From: CBDFHV01 sp965247705
Lineage (GTDB): Bacteria; Pseudomonadota; Alphaproteobacteria; Rhodospirillales; CAMCUA01
Direction: 5' to 3'
DNA length: 37,472 nucleotides
Assembly (NCBI GenBank): GCA_965247705.1
Contig: CBDFHV010000048.1
Coordinates: forward strand, 1 to 37,472
Every line of letters begins with the position of its first letter. Positions within the stretch are counted from its first letter, which is position 1. The notes beneath the pieces are model-generated. The model ran no database searches. It worked only from the letters and a program-made list of their open reading frames with translations, and had not been told where the DNA came from. A program made the position numbers and the translations under genes. This document shows, piece after piece, positions 16,440 to 25,827 of this stretch.

Positions 16440-17437
16440 GACGGATGCGCTTTCGGGTGATCTCGGCAAAGAAGCGTTCGACCAAGTTGAGCCACGACGC
16501 CGAGGTCGGCGTGAAATGCAGGTGGAACCGGGGATGGCGTTTCAGCCAGCGCTTGACCTCCGGCGTCTTGTGGGCGGCGTAGTTGTCGACGATCAGGTGG
16601 AGAGCCAGGTGCTTCGACGTCGCGCGGTTGATCTTGTTCAAGAAGCGGATGAACTCCTGATGGCGATGCTTCTGCATGCATTGGCCGATGACCGTGCCGT
16701 CGAGCACGTCGAGCGCCGCGAACAGGGTGGTGGTGCCGTGGCGCTTATAGTCGTGGGTCATGGTGCCGGCCCGGCCCTTCTTCATCGGCAGGCCCGGCTG
16801 GGTGCGGTCGAGTGCCTGGATCTGGGACTTCTCGTCCACCGACAGGACGATGGCGTGCTCCGGCGGGTTGACATACAGCCCGACCACGTCCTCGACGTTC
16901 TCGGCAAACCGCGGATCATTGGACAGCTTGAAAGTCGCCACCAGATGCGGTTTCAGCTCATGTGCCTTCCAGATCGCCTGAACGCTCGACGGCGCGATGC
17001 CCACCGCCTTGGCCATCGTTCGCAGGCTCCAGTGGGTCGCGTCCGGCGGCGTTTCCGTCTTGGTCTTCTCGATCACCCGCATGACCACATCCGCCGCAAG
17101 CGGTGCCTTGCCCGGCGGGCGCGTCTTATCGCGGCACAAACCGTCCACGCCGGCCTCCACATAGCGCGTCCGCCAGCGTCGGATGGTCGGTTTGCTCACG
17201 CCCAAGCGGCGCTGGATCTCATCGGTGCCAACGCCGTCGCCGGCCAGCCGTACAATCCGAGCCCGTCGGACATGCTTCTGCGGCGTGTTGCCATTGGCGA
17301 TCAACGCCTCCAGCCTGTCCTGATCCCCAGGCGCCAGCTGGATCCTCACTTTCTTCCCCATGAACCCAGAATCGCATCACACCTGCCCGATGGGAATCAT
17401 TTGTTTCGAGCGGAACACTAGATAGGGCGATGAAGAC

Positions 17438-17641
17438 ATGACTAAAGCTAAAGCCCGCCAACGGGCAAAGGCGAAAGCGGGGCAGAAGGCCAAGAAGCGG
17501 AAAGGCAACGCTGACCGACCCGGTCAGGAAATCCAGCCGGGTCAATTCGATCCGGCGGCAAGGTCGGTGAGAAGCCCGCGGGCGAATGCCGACGCCAAGA
17601 CCTTCTCGGCGGCGAAACGGGGATCGGCGCGCTCCAGATAG
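17438..17641 (+). CDS. Small lysine-rich protein, conserved in alphaproteobacteria
   Basis: A 67-residue, very basic protein: MTKAKARQRAKAKAGQKAKK followed by RKGNADRPGQEIQPGQFDP and a C-terminal SAAKRGSARSR. I recognise this pattern from uncharacterised small proteins of Rhodospirillales and relatives; no function is known to me. The Ala/Lys-rich start could bind nucleic acid or the ribosome, which is inference only. The gene begins 17 bases after the IS630 copy 2 end and just upstream of the carboxypeptidase gene, so its native promoter may have been replaced by IS DNA. Confidence 0.7.
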   Translation: MTKAKARQRAKAKAGQKAKKRKGNADRPGQEIQPGQFDPAARSVRSPRANADAKTFSAAKRGSARSR

Positions 17642-17683
17642 ACCGTGCCCGTGAACACGCGCCGAGCGAACGGACCGCCGCCC

Positions 17684-18811
17684 ATGCACATCACCGTTCC
17701 CTCCGATTCGGGCGCCATCGAGGTGGTGGACGCCTCGGACCCCCGGGACCTGCGGCTGGCCATTCCCGCCGATTCCAACTGCGATTTCCGCCGCTGGTTC
17801 CACTTCCGCATGGCCGGCGTGCGCGACCGGGATTGCCGCATCACCTTCGTCAATGCCGGCGCATGCAGTTACCTCGGAGGGTGGGAGGACTACCGGGTCG
17901 TCGCTTCCCATGACGGCGAGGATCGGTTTCGCATTCCCGCCCGCTATGACGGCACGGTCCTGTCCCTGGAGTTCCGGTCCCCCTTCGATGCCCTGACCAT
18001 GGCCTATTTCGCCCCCTATCCCCGGGAGCGGCACCGGGCCTTCGCCGCTCGCTGCCAGGTCTCGCCCCGGGCACGGCTGGAGGTGGTGGGCCGGTCCGTA
18101 GACGGCGACCATATCGACATGCTGACCATCGGCGAGCCGGCGCCGGGGCGGCGCATCTGTTGGCTGATCGCGCGGCAACATCCGGGGGAAGCCCAGGGCG
18201 CCTGGTGGATGGAGGGCTTGCTGGAGCGCCTGCTCGACACCGACGATGCCCTCGCCCGGCGGGTGCTGGAGCGGGCCGTCCTTCATGTGGTGCCGTGCAT
18301 GAACCCGGACGGGGTGCGGCGCAGCAACTTGCGGGCCAACGCCGCCGGCATCAACCTGAACGCCGAATGGGAGCATCCCTCGCCCGACACCAGCCCCGAA
18401 GTCCATGCGGTCAGGGCCCGCATGCTGGAAACGGGGGTCGATTTCCTCCTCGACGTGCATGGGGACGAGGGGCACCCCTACGTCTACATCATCCGCGGCG
18501 ACCGCCTGCCGAACCTGGACAAGCGCCAGCTCGCCACCCGGGCGACCTTCGATGCCGCCCTGGCCGCCGCTTGCCCGGATCATTCCACCGAGTTCGAGTT
18601 CGAGCGCCGACACAGCAAGACCGTGCAGACCTACTTGTGTTCGTCCTGGGCGGCGGCCCATTTCGGCTGCCTGGCGATGACCCTTGAGATGCCGTTCAAG
18701 GACAACATCAAGACCCCCGATCCCCACAACGGCTGGTCCCCCGCCCACTGCCGCCGGCTGGGCGCGGCGACCCTGAACGGCCTGGATGCGGTGCTGGACG
18801 ACCTGCGATAG
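17684..18811 (+). CDS. M14-family zinc carboxypeptidase (cytosolic carboxypeptidase-like)
   Basis: A 375-residue protein starting MHITVPSDSGAIEVVDASDP, the usual start of this bacterial AGBL/CCP-like group. The N-terminal beta-sandwich (about 1-125) includes DFRRWFHFRMAG and SYLGGWEDYRVVAS. The peptidase domain has the zinc ligands His166 and Glu169 in ARQHPGEAQGAWWMEGL and His259 in LDVHGDEGHPYVY, substrate binders NPDGVRRSNLRANAAG and NLNAEW, and catalytic Glu335 in TLEMPFKDN. Homologues remove C-terminal residues, often glutamates, from proteins or peptides. There is no signal peptide, so it is cytosolic. An upstream in-frame GTG (17645) is possible but adds no conserved sequence. Confidence 0.9.
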   Translation: MHITVPSDSGAIEVVDASDPRDLRLAIPADSNCDFRRWFHFRMAGVRDRDCRITFVNAGACSYLGGWEDYRVVASHDGEDRFRIPARYDGTVLSLEFRSPFDALTMAYFAPYPRERHRAFAARCQVSPRARLEVVGRSVDGDHIDMLTIGEPAPGRRICWLIARQHPGEAQGAWWMEGLLERLLDTDDALARRVLERAVLHVVPCMNPDGVRRSNLRANAAGINLNAEWEHPSPDTSPEVHAVRARMLETGVDFLLDVHGDEGHPYVYIIRGDRLPNLDKRQLATRATFDAALAAACPDHSTEFEFERRHSKTVQTYLCSSWAAAHFGCLAMTLEMPFKDNIKTPDPHNGWSPAHCRRLGAATLNGLDAVLDDLR

Positions 18812-18920
18812 AGAAGGGTGCCGGCCCCCGACCCGGCCGTTGCGGAAGGGACCGTGGCCGGGGAGCGCGGAGCGACGCGATCGCCTGACGATTCATCAAT
18901 GACATGAGAAGGACAGGAAC

Positions 18921-19334
18921 ATGGCTGGATTTATCGGTGGGTGCCTGTGTGGCGCCATTCGATACGAAGTGACCTCGGACCCCGTTCGCGTCGCCTGTTG
19001 CCATTGCGACGACTGTCGCCGGGCCACCGGTTCGGCCTTCGCGACCAACGTCTTCGTCAAGGCCGAGGACTTGGTCGTCCTCAAGGGCGCGCCCCATAGC
19101 TTTCAGCACAAGGTCGACAGCGGAAACGTGTTGACCAAGGAATTCTGCGCCGATTGCGGGTCCCAATTGTTCGGCGGGAGCGTCCGGTCGCCGGAAATAC
19201 GGAGCGTCAAGGTGGGCACCATCGACGATGCCAGATTCGTGCGCCCCGAGATCGAGGTCTTCACCTCGAGGAAACTTCCCTTCATCCGGCTGCTGGACGA
19301 CACCGAGCATTTCGAGCGCATGCGGCCCCAGTAG
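18921..19334 (+). CDS. GFA-family (glutathione-dependent formaldehyde-activating-like) protein
   Basis: A 137-residue beta-rich zinc protein; the ATG follows AGAAGGACAGGAAC. The zinc cysteines lie in GGCLCGAIRY, ACCHCDDCRRATGSAF and EFCADCGSQLFGG, exactly the family pattern, and FVRPEIEVFTSRKLPFI is the usual C-terminal block. Members bind glutathione or related thiols, but most are not proven formaldehyde enzymes, so the specific reaction is unknown. It converges on the methyltransferase gene 13 bases downstream. Confidence 0.9.
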   Translation: MAGFIGGCLCGAIRYEVTSDPVRVACCHCDDCRRATGSAFATNVFVKAEDLVVLKGAPHSFQHKVDSGNVLTKEFCADCGSQLFGGSVRSPEIRSVKVGTIDDARFVRPEIEVFTSRKLPFIRLLDDTEHFERMRPQ

Positions 19335-19347
19335 CCGACCGGCCGTA

Positions 19348-20136
19348 TTATGCCGCAACGGCTTTCTTCTGCGCGAACCAACGCTTGTCGCCGGCACCGG
19401 AGGTTTCGATGTCTGGGGCGCTCTTCAAGAACGCGTCGGCGGCTGCGATCACGCCGGGCCACTTGGGATTATAGTCGTCCCCCACCATCACGCCCTCCGG
19501 GACCAGCAATGGCCAGTACGCTTCGATGTCCTGTCGAACGGACCCCGCGTCATGGGCCGCGTCGATATGGATCATCGCGGCGCGGATGCCCAGCTGTTCC
19601 AACAGCTGGGCCGCCTGGACGCTGGGCATGCTAAGCGGAATAACACAGTCGGTCAGTCCCTGGTGGATCACGTTGGCCAGGAACTGCTGGTAAACCCGCG
19701 CCCTTCCATGTTTCAAATTCAGTTGGGTCCGCCAAAGGGGCGTCAGATAGTGCTCCGGCGAACCCAGCCATGTATCCACGCAGACAATGACGGCATCGGG
19801 CTGATGGCGTCGGGCGCGTTCGATCATGTAGAACGCGGAGGCGCCTTTCCAGGTGCCCACCTCGATGATGATCTGCGGTTTCAGGTGATCGATGATCTGG
19901 TCGAGAACGCCTTTGCCCTTCAACCACCCCTGCATGTCCAGGGGATAGGCGCTCGCCTCGAAGCCCTCGTAGGGCGAAGCGTGGTGGACAACCTTCATCA
20001 AGTCCTGGCCGAGGACAGTCGGGTGTGGGCTAGCGTCCTCAATCAGGGAAATCCTGACGGCGGGTCGGCTGACCATGCGCCACAGGCGGACCAGTACGTT
20101 GCCGCCCGTCTCGCCCCTATCCTTCGGTTCAGACAT
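19348..20136 (-). CDS. Class I SAM-dependent methyltransferase (Methyltransf_24 type)
   Basis: About 262 residues from the ATG at 20136; a TTG four codons upstream is an alternative. SAM-binding motif I is IIIEVGTWKGASAFYMIE, the acidic loop is IVCVDTWLGSPEHY, and AAMIHIDAAHDAGSVRQDIEAY with EGVMVGDDY matches the metal- or substrate-binding part of methyltransferases near cephalosporin hydroxylase/rhamnosyl O-methyltransferase types. The substrate is unknown, possibly a sugar or small molecule. It is monocistronic and convergent with the GFA gene. Confidence 0.8.
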   Translation of the reverse strand: MSEPKDRGETGGNVLVRLWRMVSRPAVRISLIEDASPHPTVLGQDLMKVVHHASPYEGFEASAYPLDMQGWLKGKGVLDQIIDHLKPQIIIEVGTWKGASAFYMIERARRHQPDAVIVCVDTWLGSPEHYLTPLWRTQLNLKHGRARVYQQFLANVIHQGLTDCVIPLSMPSVQAAQLLEQLGIRAAMIHIDAAHDAGSVRQDIEAYWPLLVPEGVMVGDDYNPKWPGVIAAADAFLKSAPDIETSGAGDKRWFAQKKAVAA

Positions 20137-20208
20137 GGGTGATACCAAGGTGCACTAACAAAGACCCATCATGGCATGCGCCTAACTTCGTAACCATCAC
20201 ACGCGCCA

Positions 20209-20841
20209 TCAGCGCCTTTGTCCGAGCAGCAGGGGCGCGGTCTCGGCAATCAGGTCGTTCACGTCCAACCCCGGTGTAATCCGGTCATACTTGCCGTCGT
20301 TCAGCAGCGACGAAGCGCCATGGACGAACGTCCATAGCCCAATCGCGATCTCGCGGGCGTCTCGTTCGAGGCCATGGTTCTCGCAATATCTGGTGACCTG
20401 CTCGATCAGGTAGCCGAAGCATGTCGTTCCGTTTTCGACAACGTGCTGATACTCGGCCATGGCGGTGGGGTCGCCGAACATCAGGCGAAAGACCCCTTGC
20501 TGCTCGGCCGCGAAGGCCACATAGGCCTGGCCCATCGCGATGATCCCCTCAAGGGTGCCCTCGCCCTTTTCCTCGACGGCGCGGGCGTGGTTGGCGGACA
20601 TGGTTTCGAAGCCTCGCGCCGAAACCTCCGCCAGGATCTCTTCCCGGTCCTTGAAATGGCGATAGGGCGCGGCCGTCGAGACGCCGGCGAGCCGGCAACC
20701 GTCGGCGAGGGAAAACCTGTCCGCCCCGGATTTGTTGACCAACTGGTAGGCCGCGGCGATCAAGGCCTCGCGCAAGTCCCCGTGGTGGTACTTGGCCTTT
20801 GGCTGAACCGCCGCGTCCGCTGAATCGACCGATACCGTCAT
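20209..20841 (-). CDS. TetR-family repressor of the adjacent RND pump
   Basis: Of several in-frame starts (20871, 20865, 20841) I choose 20841, because GGGGG lies six bases upstream and the more distal starts fall inside or against the operator. This gives 210 residues. The HTH is HHGDLREALIAAAYQLVNKS and FSLADGCRLAGVSTAAPYRH followed by FKDREEILAEV. The C-terminal ligand domain is of the TetR_C WHG type (GFETMSANHARAVEEKGEG, LWTFVHGASSL). It is divergent from the MFP/RND genes across a palindrome-rich gap, so it almost certainly represses both itself and the pump and is released by a pump substrate. Confidence 0.88.
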   Translation of the reverse strand: MTVSVDSADAAVQPKAKYHHGDLREALIAAAYQLVNKSGADRFSLADGCRLAGVSTAAPYRHFKDREEILAEVSARGFETMSANHARAVEEKGEGTLEGIIAMGQAYVAFAAEQQGVFRLMFGDPTAMAEYQHVVENGTTCFGYLIEQVTRYCENHGLERDAREIAIGLWTFVHGASSLLNDGKYDRITPGLDVNDLIAETAPLLLGQRR

Positions 20842-20871
20842 CCGAACCCCCGATCCGTTCGTCATTATCAT

Positions 20872-20935
20872 GTTAGCTCAGCTAACTTTCTATTGCAAAG
20901 TTAATTTAACTAACATATGTTAGCGAACCTAACAT
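20872..20935. promoter_or_regulatory. Three palindromic TetR operators and divergent promoter region
   Basis: Three symmetric sites share the GTTAG or GTTAA half: GTTAGCTCAGCTAAC (20872-20886), AGTTAATTTAACT (20899-20911) and ATGTTAGCGAACCTAACAT (20917-20935). TAACATATGTTA (20911-20922) bridges the last two. A possible pump promoter is TTGCAA (20893-20898) and, 17 bases on, TATGTT (20916-20921), which the operators would cover. Confidence 0.75.
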
Positions 20936-20967
20936 GCAATGCGAGACCGATCGCGGGGACCAAGATC

Positions 20968-22118
20968 ATGGGCACGGATGACACCATTACGATCACGAAG
21001 AACCCCTGGTGGCGCGGGTTCCTGGTGGTGATGACGGGGCTGGCCTTCGTGGGCTTCATGGCCGGCGGCATCGCGACGCTCCATTGGCGGGCCAACGCCG
21101 AGGCGCCGGCGACGGCAAACCCCCCGGTCACCGTGGCGGTTCAGACGGTCCGGTGAGCGGAGGCTATTCGATCCGACCTCGACAGCGCTTCGCCGGGCGG
21201 ATGGAGCCGGCCCGGCAAACGCGCCTGTCGTTCGAACGTGGCGGCCTGGTCGTGGCGGTGATGTTCGAAGAGGGCGATCCGGTGAGCCCCGGGGCGGTGG
21301 TTGCCCGCCTGGACACGGCCAAGCTCCGCGCGGAAAGGGATCGGCTGCTGGCCGAGCGCAAGGAACTGCAAGCCAGGCAGGCCCTGGCCAAGGCGACGCT
21401 GGAGCGCCGGCGGGTGCTGTCATCGAAGGGCTGGCAGTCGGCGCAGAAATTTGACGAGGCCCGATACGGTTTTGCCGAGACCTCGGCCGCCATCGACCGG
21501 CTGAACGCCGCGATCGCCGCCATTGACGTCGATGTGGGCAAATCGGTCCTCAAGGCGCCCTACGCCGGCACCGTGGCCGCCCGGTCGGTCGACGAGGGCA
21601 CCGTGGTCGAAGCGGGGTCGATGGTGGTCGAGTTGATGGAATCCGGCGCCCGGCAGGTGCGGGTCGGGGTGGCGGTCGAGGCGGCGCGATCTCTCCGCAA
21701 GGGACAGGCCTATCCGTTGAGCGCCGGCGGGAACTTCTTCCCTGGCCGGTTGATCTCCAAAAGACCCGACCTGCAAACCGGCACCCGCACGGTCACCGTC
21801 CTGTTCGAGGCCGAGCGCGGCGAGGCGGTGCCGTTCGGCGAGATCGTGGAACTCATGCTCGACCGCCGGATCGCGGCCGCGGGAACGTGGGTGCCCCTTC
21901 GGGCGCTCCGTGAAGGTCGCAAGGGGCTGTGGTCGGTGCTGGCGGTGGTGGAACGGGATGGGGAGCTCGCCATCGCCCGGGAAGCCGTGGAGCTGTTGCA
22001 TGTGGACGACGATCGGGCGTTCGGGCGCGGCACCATTGCCAATGGCGCCAGCATCGTGATCAACGGCACCAATCGGATCATTCCCGGCCAGAGGGTCGCC
22101 CTGGCGGCGGGGGAGTAG
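20968..22118 (+). pseudogene. RND membrane-fusion protein (HlyD/AcrA family), one frameshift
   Basis: The ATG at 20968 follows GGGGACCAAGATC. Residues 16-38 are a membrane anchor (GFLVVMTGLAFVGFMAGGIA). At 21152-21153 the frame breaks: the first frame ends VAVQTVR-stop (TGA at 21154) and the next frame continues SGGYSIRPRQRFAGRMEPA. Restoring one G gives a 383-residue protein of normal length. It then has the biotinyl-lipoyl half (LSFERGGLVVAVMFEEGDPV), a coiled-coil hairpin (LRAERDRLLAERKELQARQA), the second lipoyl half (SVLKAPYAGTVAARSVDEGT) and beta-barrel. A GTG overlapping the TGA could allow re-initiation but would give a product without an anchor. Confidence 0.8.
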
Positions 22119-22123
22119 AGGCC

Positions 22124-25100
22124 GTGGAAACCCTTTTCTATCGAAACAAGCGGATCGTTGCCCTGGTGATCCTGATGATCATGGCTGCCGGTCTGTCGGC
22201 TCTGATATCCGTCGGTCGCCAGGAAGATCCCACCATCTCCAACATTTTCGCCTCCATCGTGACGCCCTATCCCGGCGCCGATCCGGCGCGGGTGGAGTCC
22301 CTGGTGACGGAGAAGATCGAGGATGCGTTGAAACGGATCCCCGAGATCAAGGAAATCGAGTCCACACATCGCGGACCGGCATTTCAATCGTCAGGGTCGA
22401 GCTCGGATGGAACCTGTCGGGTACGGAGATCGAACAGATCTGGTCGGAGGTCAGGGATGCGGTGTCCGACGCCCGGGGCAAATTCCCCGCCGGGGTCGCC
22501 GAGCCACGGTTCGACAACGACCGCACCGGCGCCTTCTCCGCCATCAGCGCCATCCACGCCGCGCCCGGCGCCAGCGCCCATCCGGGGATCGTTCGCCGCT
22601 ACGCCGAAATCCTGCAGGACCGCCTGCGCAGTCTATCCGGCACCAAGTTGGTGTCGGTCTACGGTGCCCGGGAGGAGGAAATCCTGGTCACCATCGATCC
22701 GCGCAAGCTGGTCTCGGTGGGGCTGACCGCGGCGCAGGTCTCGAGCGCCATCGCCAAAGCCGATACGAAAGTGCGCGCCGGCCAGATTCGGGGCTCGGGT
22801 ACGGACCTGCTGATCGAGGTTGTGGGCGAGATCAAGTCCCTGGATCGGATTCGCAATGTGCCGCTTGTCGATGGCGTGGCCGGCCGGATCGTTCGTGTCT
22901 CCGATGTGGCGGACGTGACGCGCACGGTCCGCGAGCCGGCGGCAAGCCTTGCCTATGCCGACGGCGTCGCGGCGGTGCTGGTGGCGGCCAAGACCGAGGA
23001 CGCGGTCCAGGTCGACACATGGATGGCCGACGTACATTCGGTTCTGGCGGAATTCGAGGCCGCACTCCCAGCCGGCCTCACCCATCGCCTTCTGTTCGAT
23101 CAGAGCGATTACACCGCCGACCGGCTTGCCGGCGTCATGACCAATCTGTTGATCGGCACCGCGCTGGTGGTTGTTGTCCTGTTGGTGACGCTGGGCTGGC
23201 GCGCGGCACTGATCGTGGCCTCGATATTGCCCTTGGCAAGCCTGATCTCCCTTGTCGGGTTCCAGATGGCCGGCATCCCGATCCATCAGATGTCGATCAC
23301 CGGGCTGATCGTGTCCCTGGGTCTGCTGGTCGATGCGGGCATTGTGATGACCGACGAGATTCGCAAGAAGCTGGAATCGGGCGCCGACAGGCTTGGCGCC
23401 GTTGGCGCGTCGGTCCGGCGCCTTGCCGTTCCCTTATTGGCCTCGACGGTGACCACGGCGCTGGCCTTCATGCCCATGGCCTTGCTGCCGGGCCCAGCGG
23501 GTGATTTCGTCGGCGCCATCGCCATCGCCGTGATCATCATGCTGATCGCGTCCTTCGTCCTCGCGCTGACGGTGACGCCGGCGCTGTCGGGGTGGATTCT
23601 CAAGGGTCCCGGCGACGGTACGTCCCACGGCGTGCTGTCGACCGGCCTCCGGTCTCGCCGCCTCGGCGCCCTCTTCGGACGGTCCCTGAACCTGGCCCTG
23701 AGCTTTCCCAAGCTGGCGATCCTCGGCGCCCTGATCCTGCCGGTCATCGGGTTCGGCGCCTTCCCCACCCTCGAGGCGCAGTTCTTTCCCGGCGTGGATC
23801 GGGATCAGTTCTACGTCCAATTGAAGCTTCCCAGCGGTACCGCGATTGTCGAGACCGAGCGGGCGGCGCGCAGGGCCGAGGACCTGATGCGCGGCAACGA
23901 CACCATCCGCCACATCCATTGGGTGATCGGCGAGAGCGCGCCCGCCTTCTACTACAACATGATCACCGATCAGGACGCCGAATCCAGCTTCGCCGAGGCG
24001 CTGATCACGACGTCCTCGCCAGCCGCGACGGAGCGACTCTTGCCGACGCTTCAGCGGATGTTGGACCAAGCCCTGCCCCAGGCGCGGGTCACCTTGCGCG
24101 GCCTGGTTCAAGGTCCTCCCGTAAGCGCCCCGGTCGAGATCCGCGTCGTCGGCCCGGACCTCCAGGTGCTCAAGGAGATCGGCGATCAGGTGCGCACCAT
24201 CATGGTTTCGGTGCCGGACATCCTGCAGGTAAAGACCCAGCTCACCGGCGGCGCGCCGAAGGTCGTGCTCGACCTGGACGAGGAGAAGGCCAGGTTGGCG
24301 GATCTGGACCTCGGCGCCATCGCCCGTCAGTTGGAGGCAAGCCTCGAGGGCGCGATCGGCGGTTCCCTGGTCGAGGCCGGCGAAGAGCTGCCGGTGCGGG
24401 TCCGGGTCGGCGAAGGGGCCCGCAAGACCGTCGATGCCCTGCGCCGGACCGACGTTCTCGGCCCGGCGGCGCGGAGCCAGGCGGCGGCCGGCGCCTATCC
24501 TGGAATCCCGCTGACCGCGCTCGGAACGATCGGCCTTGCACCGGCCGAGAGCCCGATTTTCCGGCGCGGCGGGGAGCGGGTGAACACCATCCAGGGCTAC
24601 ACCCACCGCAGCGTCCTGCCGGAAGAAGCGTTGAAGAAAGTCCAGGCGCGGATGGTCGAAAGCGGCCTGACGCCGCCCCACGGCTATCGCTTCGAGGTGG
24701 GTGGCGATTCCGACACCCGCCGCGAGGTGTTGGCCAACATGCTGGCCGCGGCGGGCATCATCGTCGCCCTATCCGTGGCGACGATCGTGCTCACCTTCAA
24801 TTCCTTCCGCCTGTCGCTGATCACCGGTCTGGTGGCCATTCTCGCCCTCGGGCTGAGCCTGCTGGCCCTGGCTCTGTTCGGCTACCCCTTCGGCATCATG
24901 GCGGTGATCGGAGTCATCGGTTCCATCGGCGTTTCCATCAATGCGGCGATCATCATCCTGACCGCCCTGCAGCAGAACGACGGGGCGATGGCGGGGGACC
25001 GATCCGCCATCGCCGAGGTCGTCCTGGCGCAAAGCCGGCATATCGTCTCGACCACCGTAACCACGTTCGGCGGGTTCCTGCCCCTGATCCTGGCCGGCGG

Positions 25101-25302
25101 CGGATTCTGGCCGCCCTTCGCCATGGCGATCGCCGGCGGGGTGCTGCTGTCGACGGTGGTGTCGTTCTACTTCGTGCCGCCCGCTTTCGACCTGGTGGTC
25201 AGGTCCCGGTCGCGCACCGCCGAAGCAGCCAACGAGGCTCCGACCGTTGACACGGGAGGCTTCCTCGCACCGCCAAGGCAATTCGCCATGGCCGCGGAAT
25301 AA
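22124..25302 (+). pseudogene. RND efflux transporter (AcrB/MexB family), one frameshift
   Basis: The GTG at 22124 follows AGAGG and starts METLFYRNKRIVALVILMIM (first helix), GRQEDPTISNIFASIVTPYP and GADPARVESLVTEKIEDALK. At 22364-22368 the run ACACA carries two extra bases. Removing CA gives EIESTSRTGISIVRVELGWN and a 1058-residue protein, the usual RND length. The rest (in frame from about 22370) has TGLIVSLGLLVDAGIVMTDE (helix 4 proton-relay region with its acidic residues), PGPAGDFVGAIAIAVIIMLI and the second repeat of helices (about 24750-25190). The MFP gene ends 5 bases upstream. No outer-membrane factor is in the window. Confidence 0.85.
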
Positions 25303-25308
25303 CCTGTC

Positions 25309-25819
25309 CTACGCCCCGATCAGCCTCACCGACCCACCGCCGGCGAAGGGGACCACGTCGCAATCGTCGCCCCGGTCCCGGCGGCCCACCATGACGAAGT
25401 CGGTCTCCGTATCCAGCGCCAGAACCGGGTGGTGCCAGGTGCCGGGGCGGAAGTTGACGCCCTGGCGGCCGTTGGTCAGGAAGGCGCGCACCGCCAACGC
25501 GTCGGGCTCGGCCAGCTTTGCCGGAGCCACCAGCACCAGGAACCGTCGCTCGCCCAAGGGAACGAAGGCCTGGGTGGACAGAGGATGGCGCTCCATTAGC
25601 GTGCAGGTCACCGGCAGGCTCACCGGCTGGACCCGGAACAAGCTCAACAGCGGCGCCCCCATGGGCGGTTAGGGCCAGCGGCACAGCGTCGTCGAACCGC
25701 TGTGCGGTGCCTTGGTTGGCCGCGGCCCCGCCGTTCACCGGCGCCTGAATCACATCACCGAAGGGTGCGAATGCGGCGGGAGTGAGGAATTCTACCGAAT
25801 CGTCGCAAGGTGGCGACAT
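25309..25819 (-). pseudogene. allA: Ureidoglycolate lyase, one frameshift
   Basis: The N-terminal part (from 25819, MSPPCDDSVEFLTPAAFAPF) reads GDVIQAPVNG, NQGTAQRFDDAVPLALTAHGG. The C-terminal part in another frame reads APLLSLFRVQPVSLPVTCTL, MERHPLSTQAFVPLGERRFL, RQGVNFRPGTWHHPVLALD and FVMVGRRDRGDDCDVV. The switch is a GGGGG run at about 25659-25663; four Gs restore a 169-residue AllA, the normal size, with conserved HPLSTQAF and GTWHHP. The enzyme splits ureidoglycolate into glyoxylate and urea in purine (allantoin) breakdown. It is nine bases downstream of the acyl-CoA dehydrogenase gene and likely co-transcribed, though the functional link is unclear. Confidence 0.85.
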
Positions 25820-25827
25820 GGGGCGCT

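Larger units (their letters stand above)
14855..17361 (-). pseudogene. IS630 transposase, split by IS3
   Basis: The N-terminal part (17361 down to 16426) is collinear with the intact copy, from MGKKVRIQLAPGDQDRLEAL to RKRIRRGVFH. The last 50 codons (15011 down to about 14858, FRSIVELQMAINDYLDQHN and onward) lie on the far side of the IS3. All three catalytic acids are in the large piece, but the reading frame enters IS3 sequence and ends there at 16348. Confidence 0.88.
14855..17420 (-). mobile_element. IS630-family insertion sequence, copy 2, interrupted by an IS3 element
   Basis: The same element as 276-1413 in the opposite orientation, bounded by TA at 14855-14856 and 17419-17420. Its transposase end lies at the left and its start at the right. 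The IS3 element at 15012-16425 splits it. Without the IS3 and the duplicated bases it matches copy 1 in length and almost base for base, with a few substitutions (for example Val to Met and Lys to Asn changes in the transposase). Confidence 0.9.

Noticed and set aside
23592..25250. 552-codon frame within the RND gene in another phase
   Set aside because: Arg- and Pro-rich product of codon-phase shift in GC-rich DNA; the RND frame has conserved motifs throughout.
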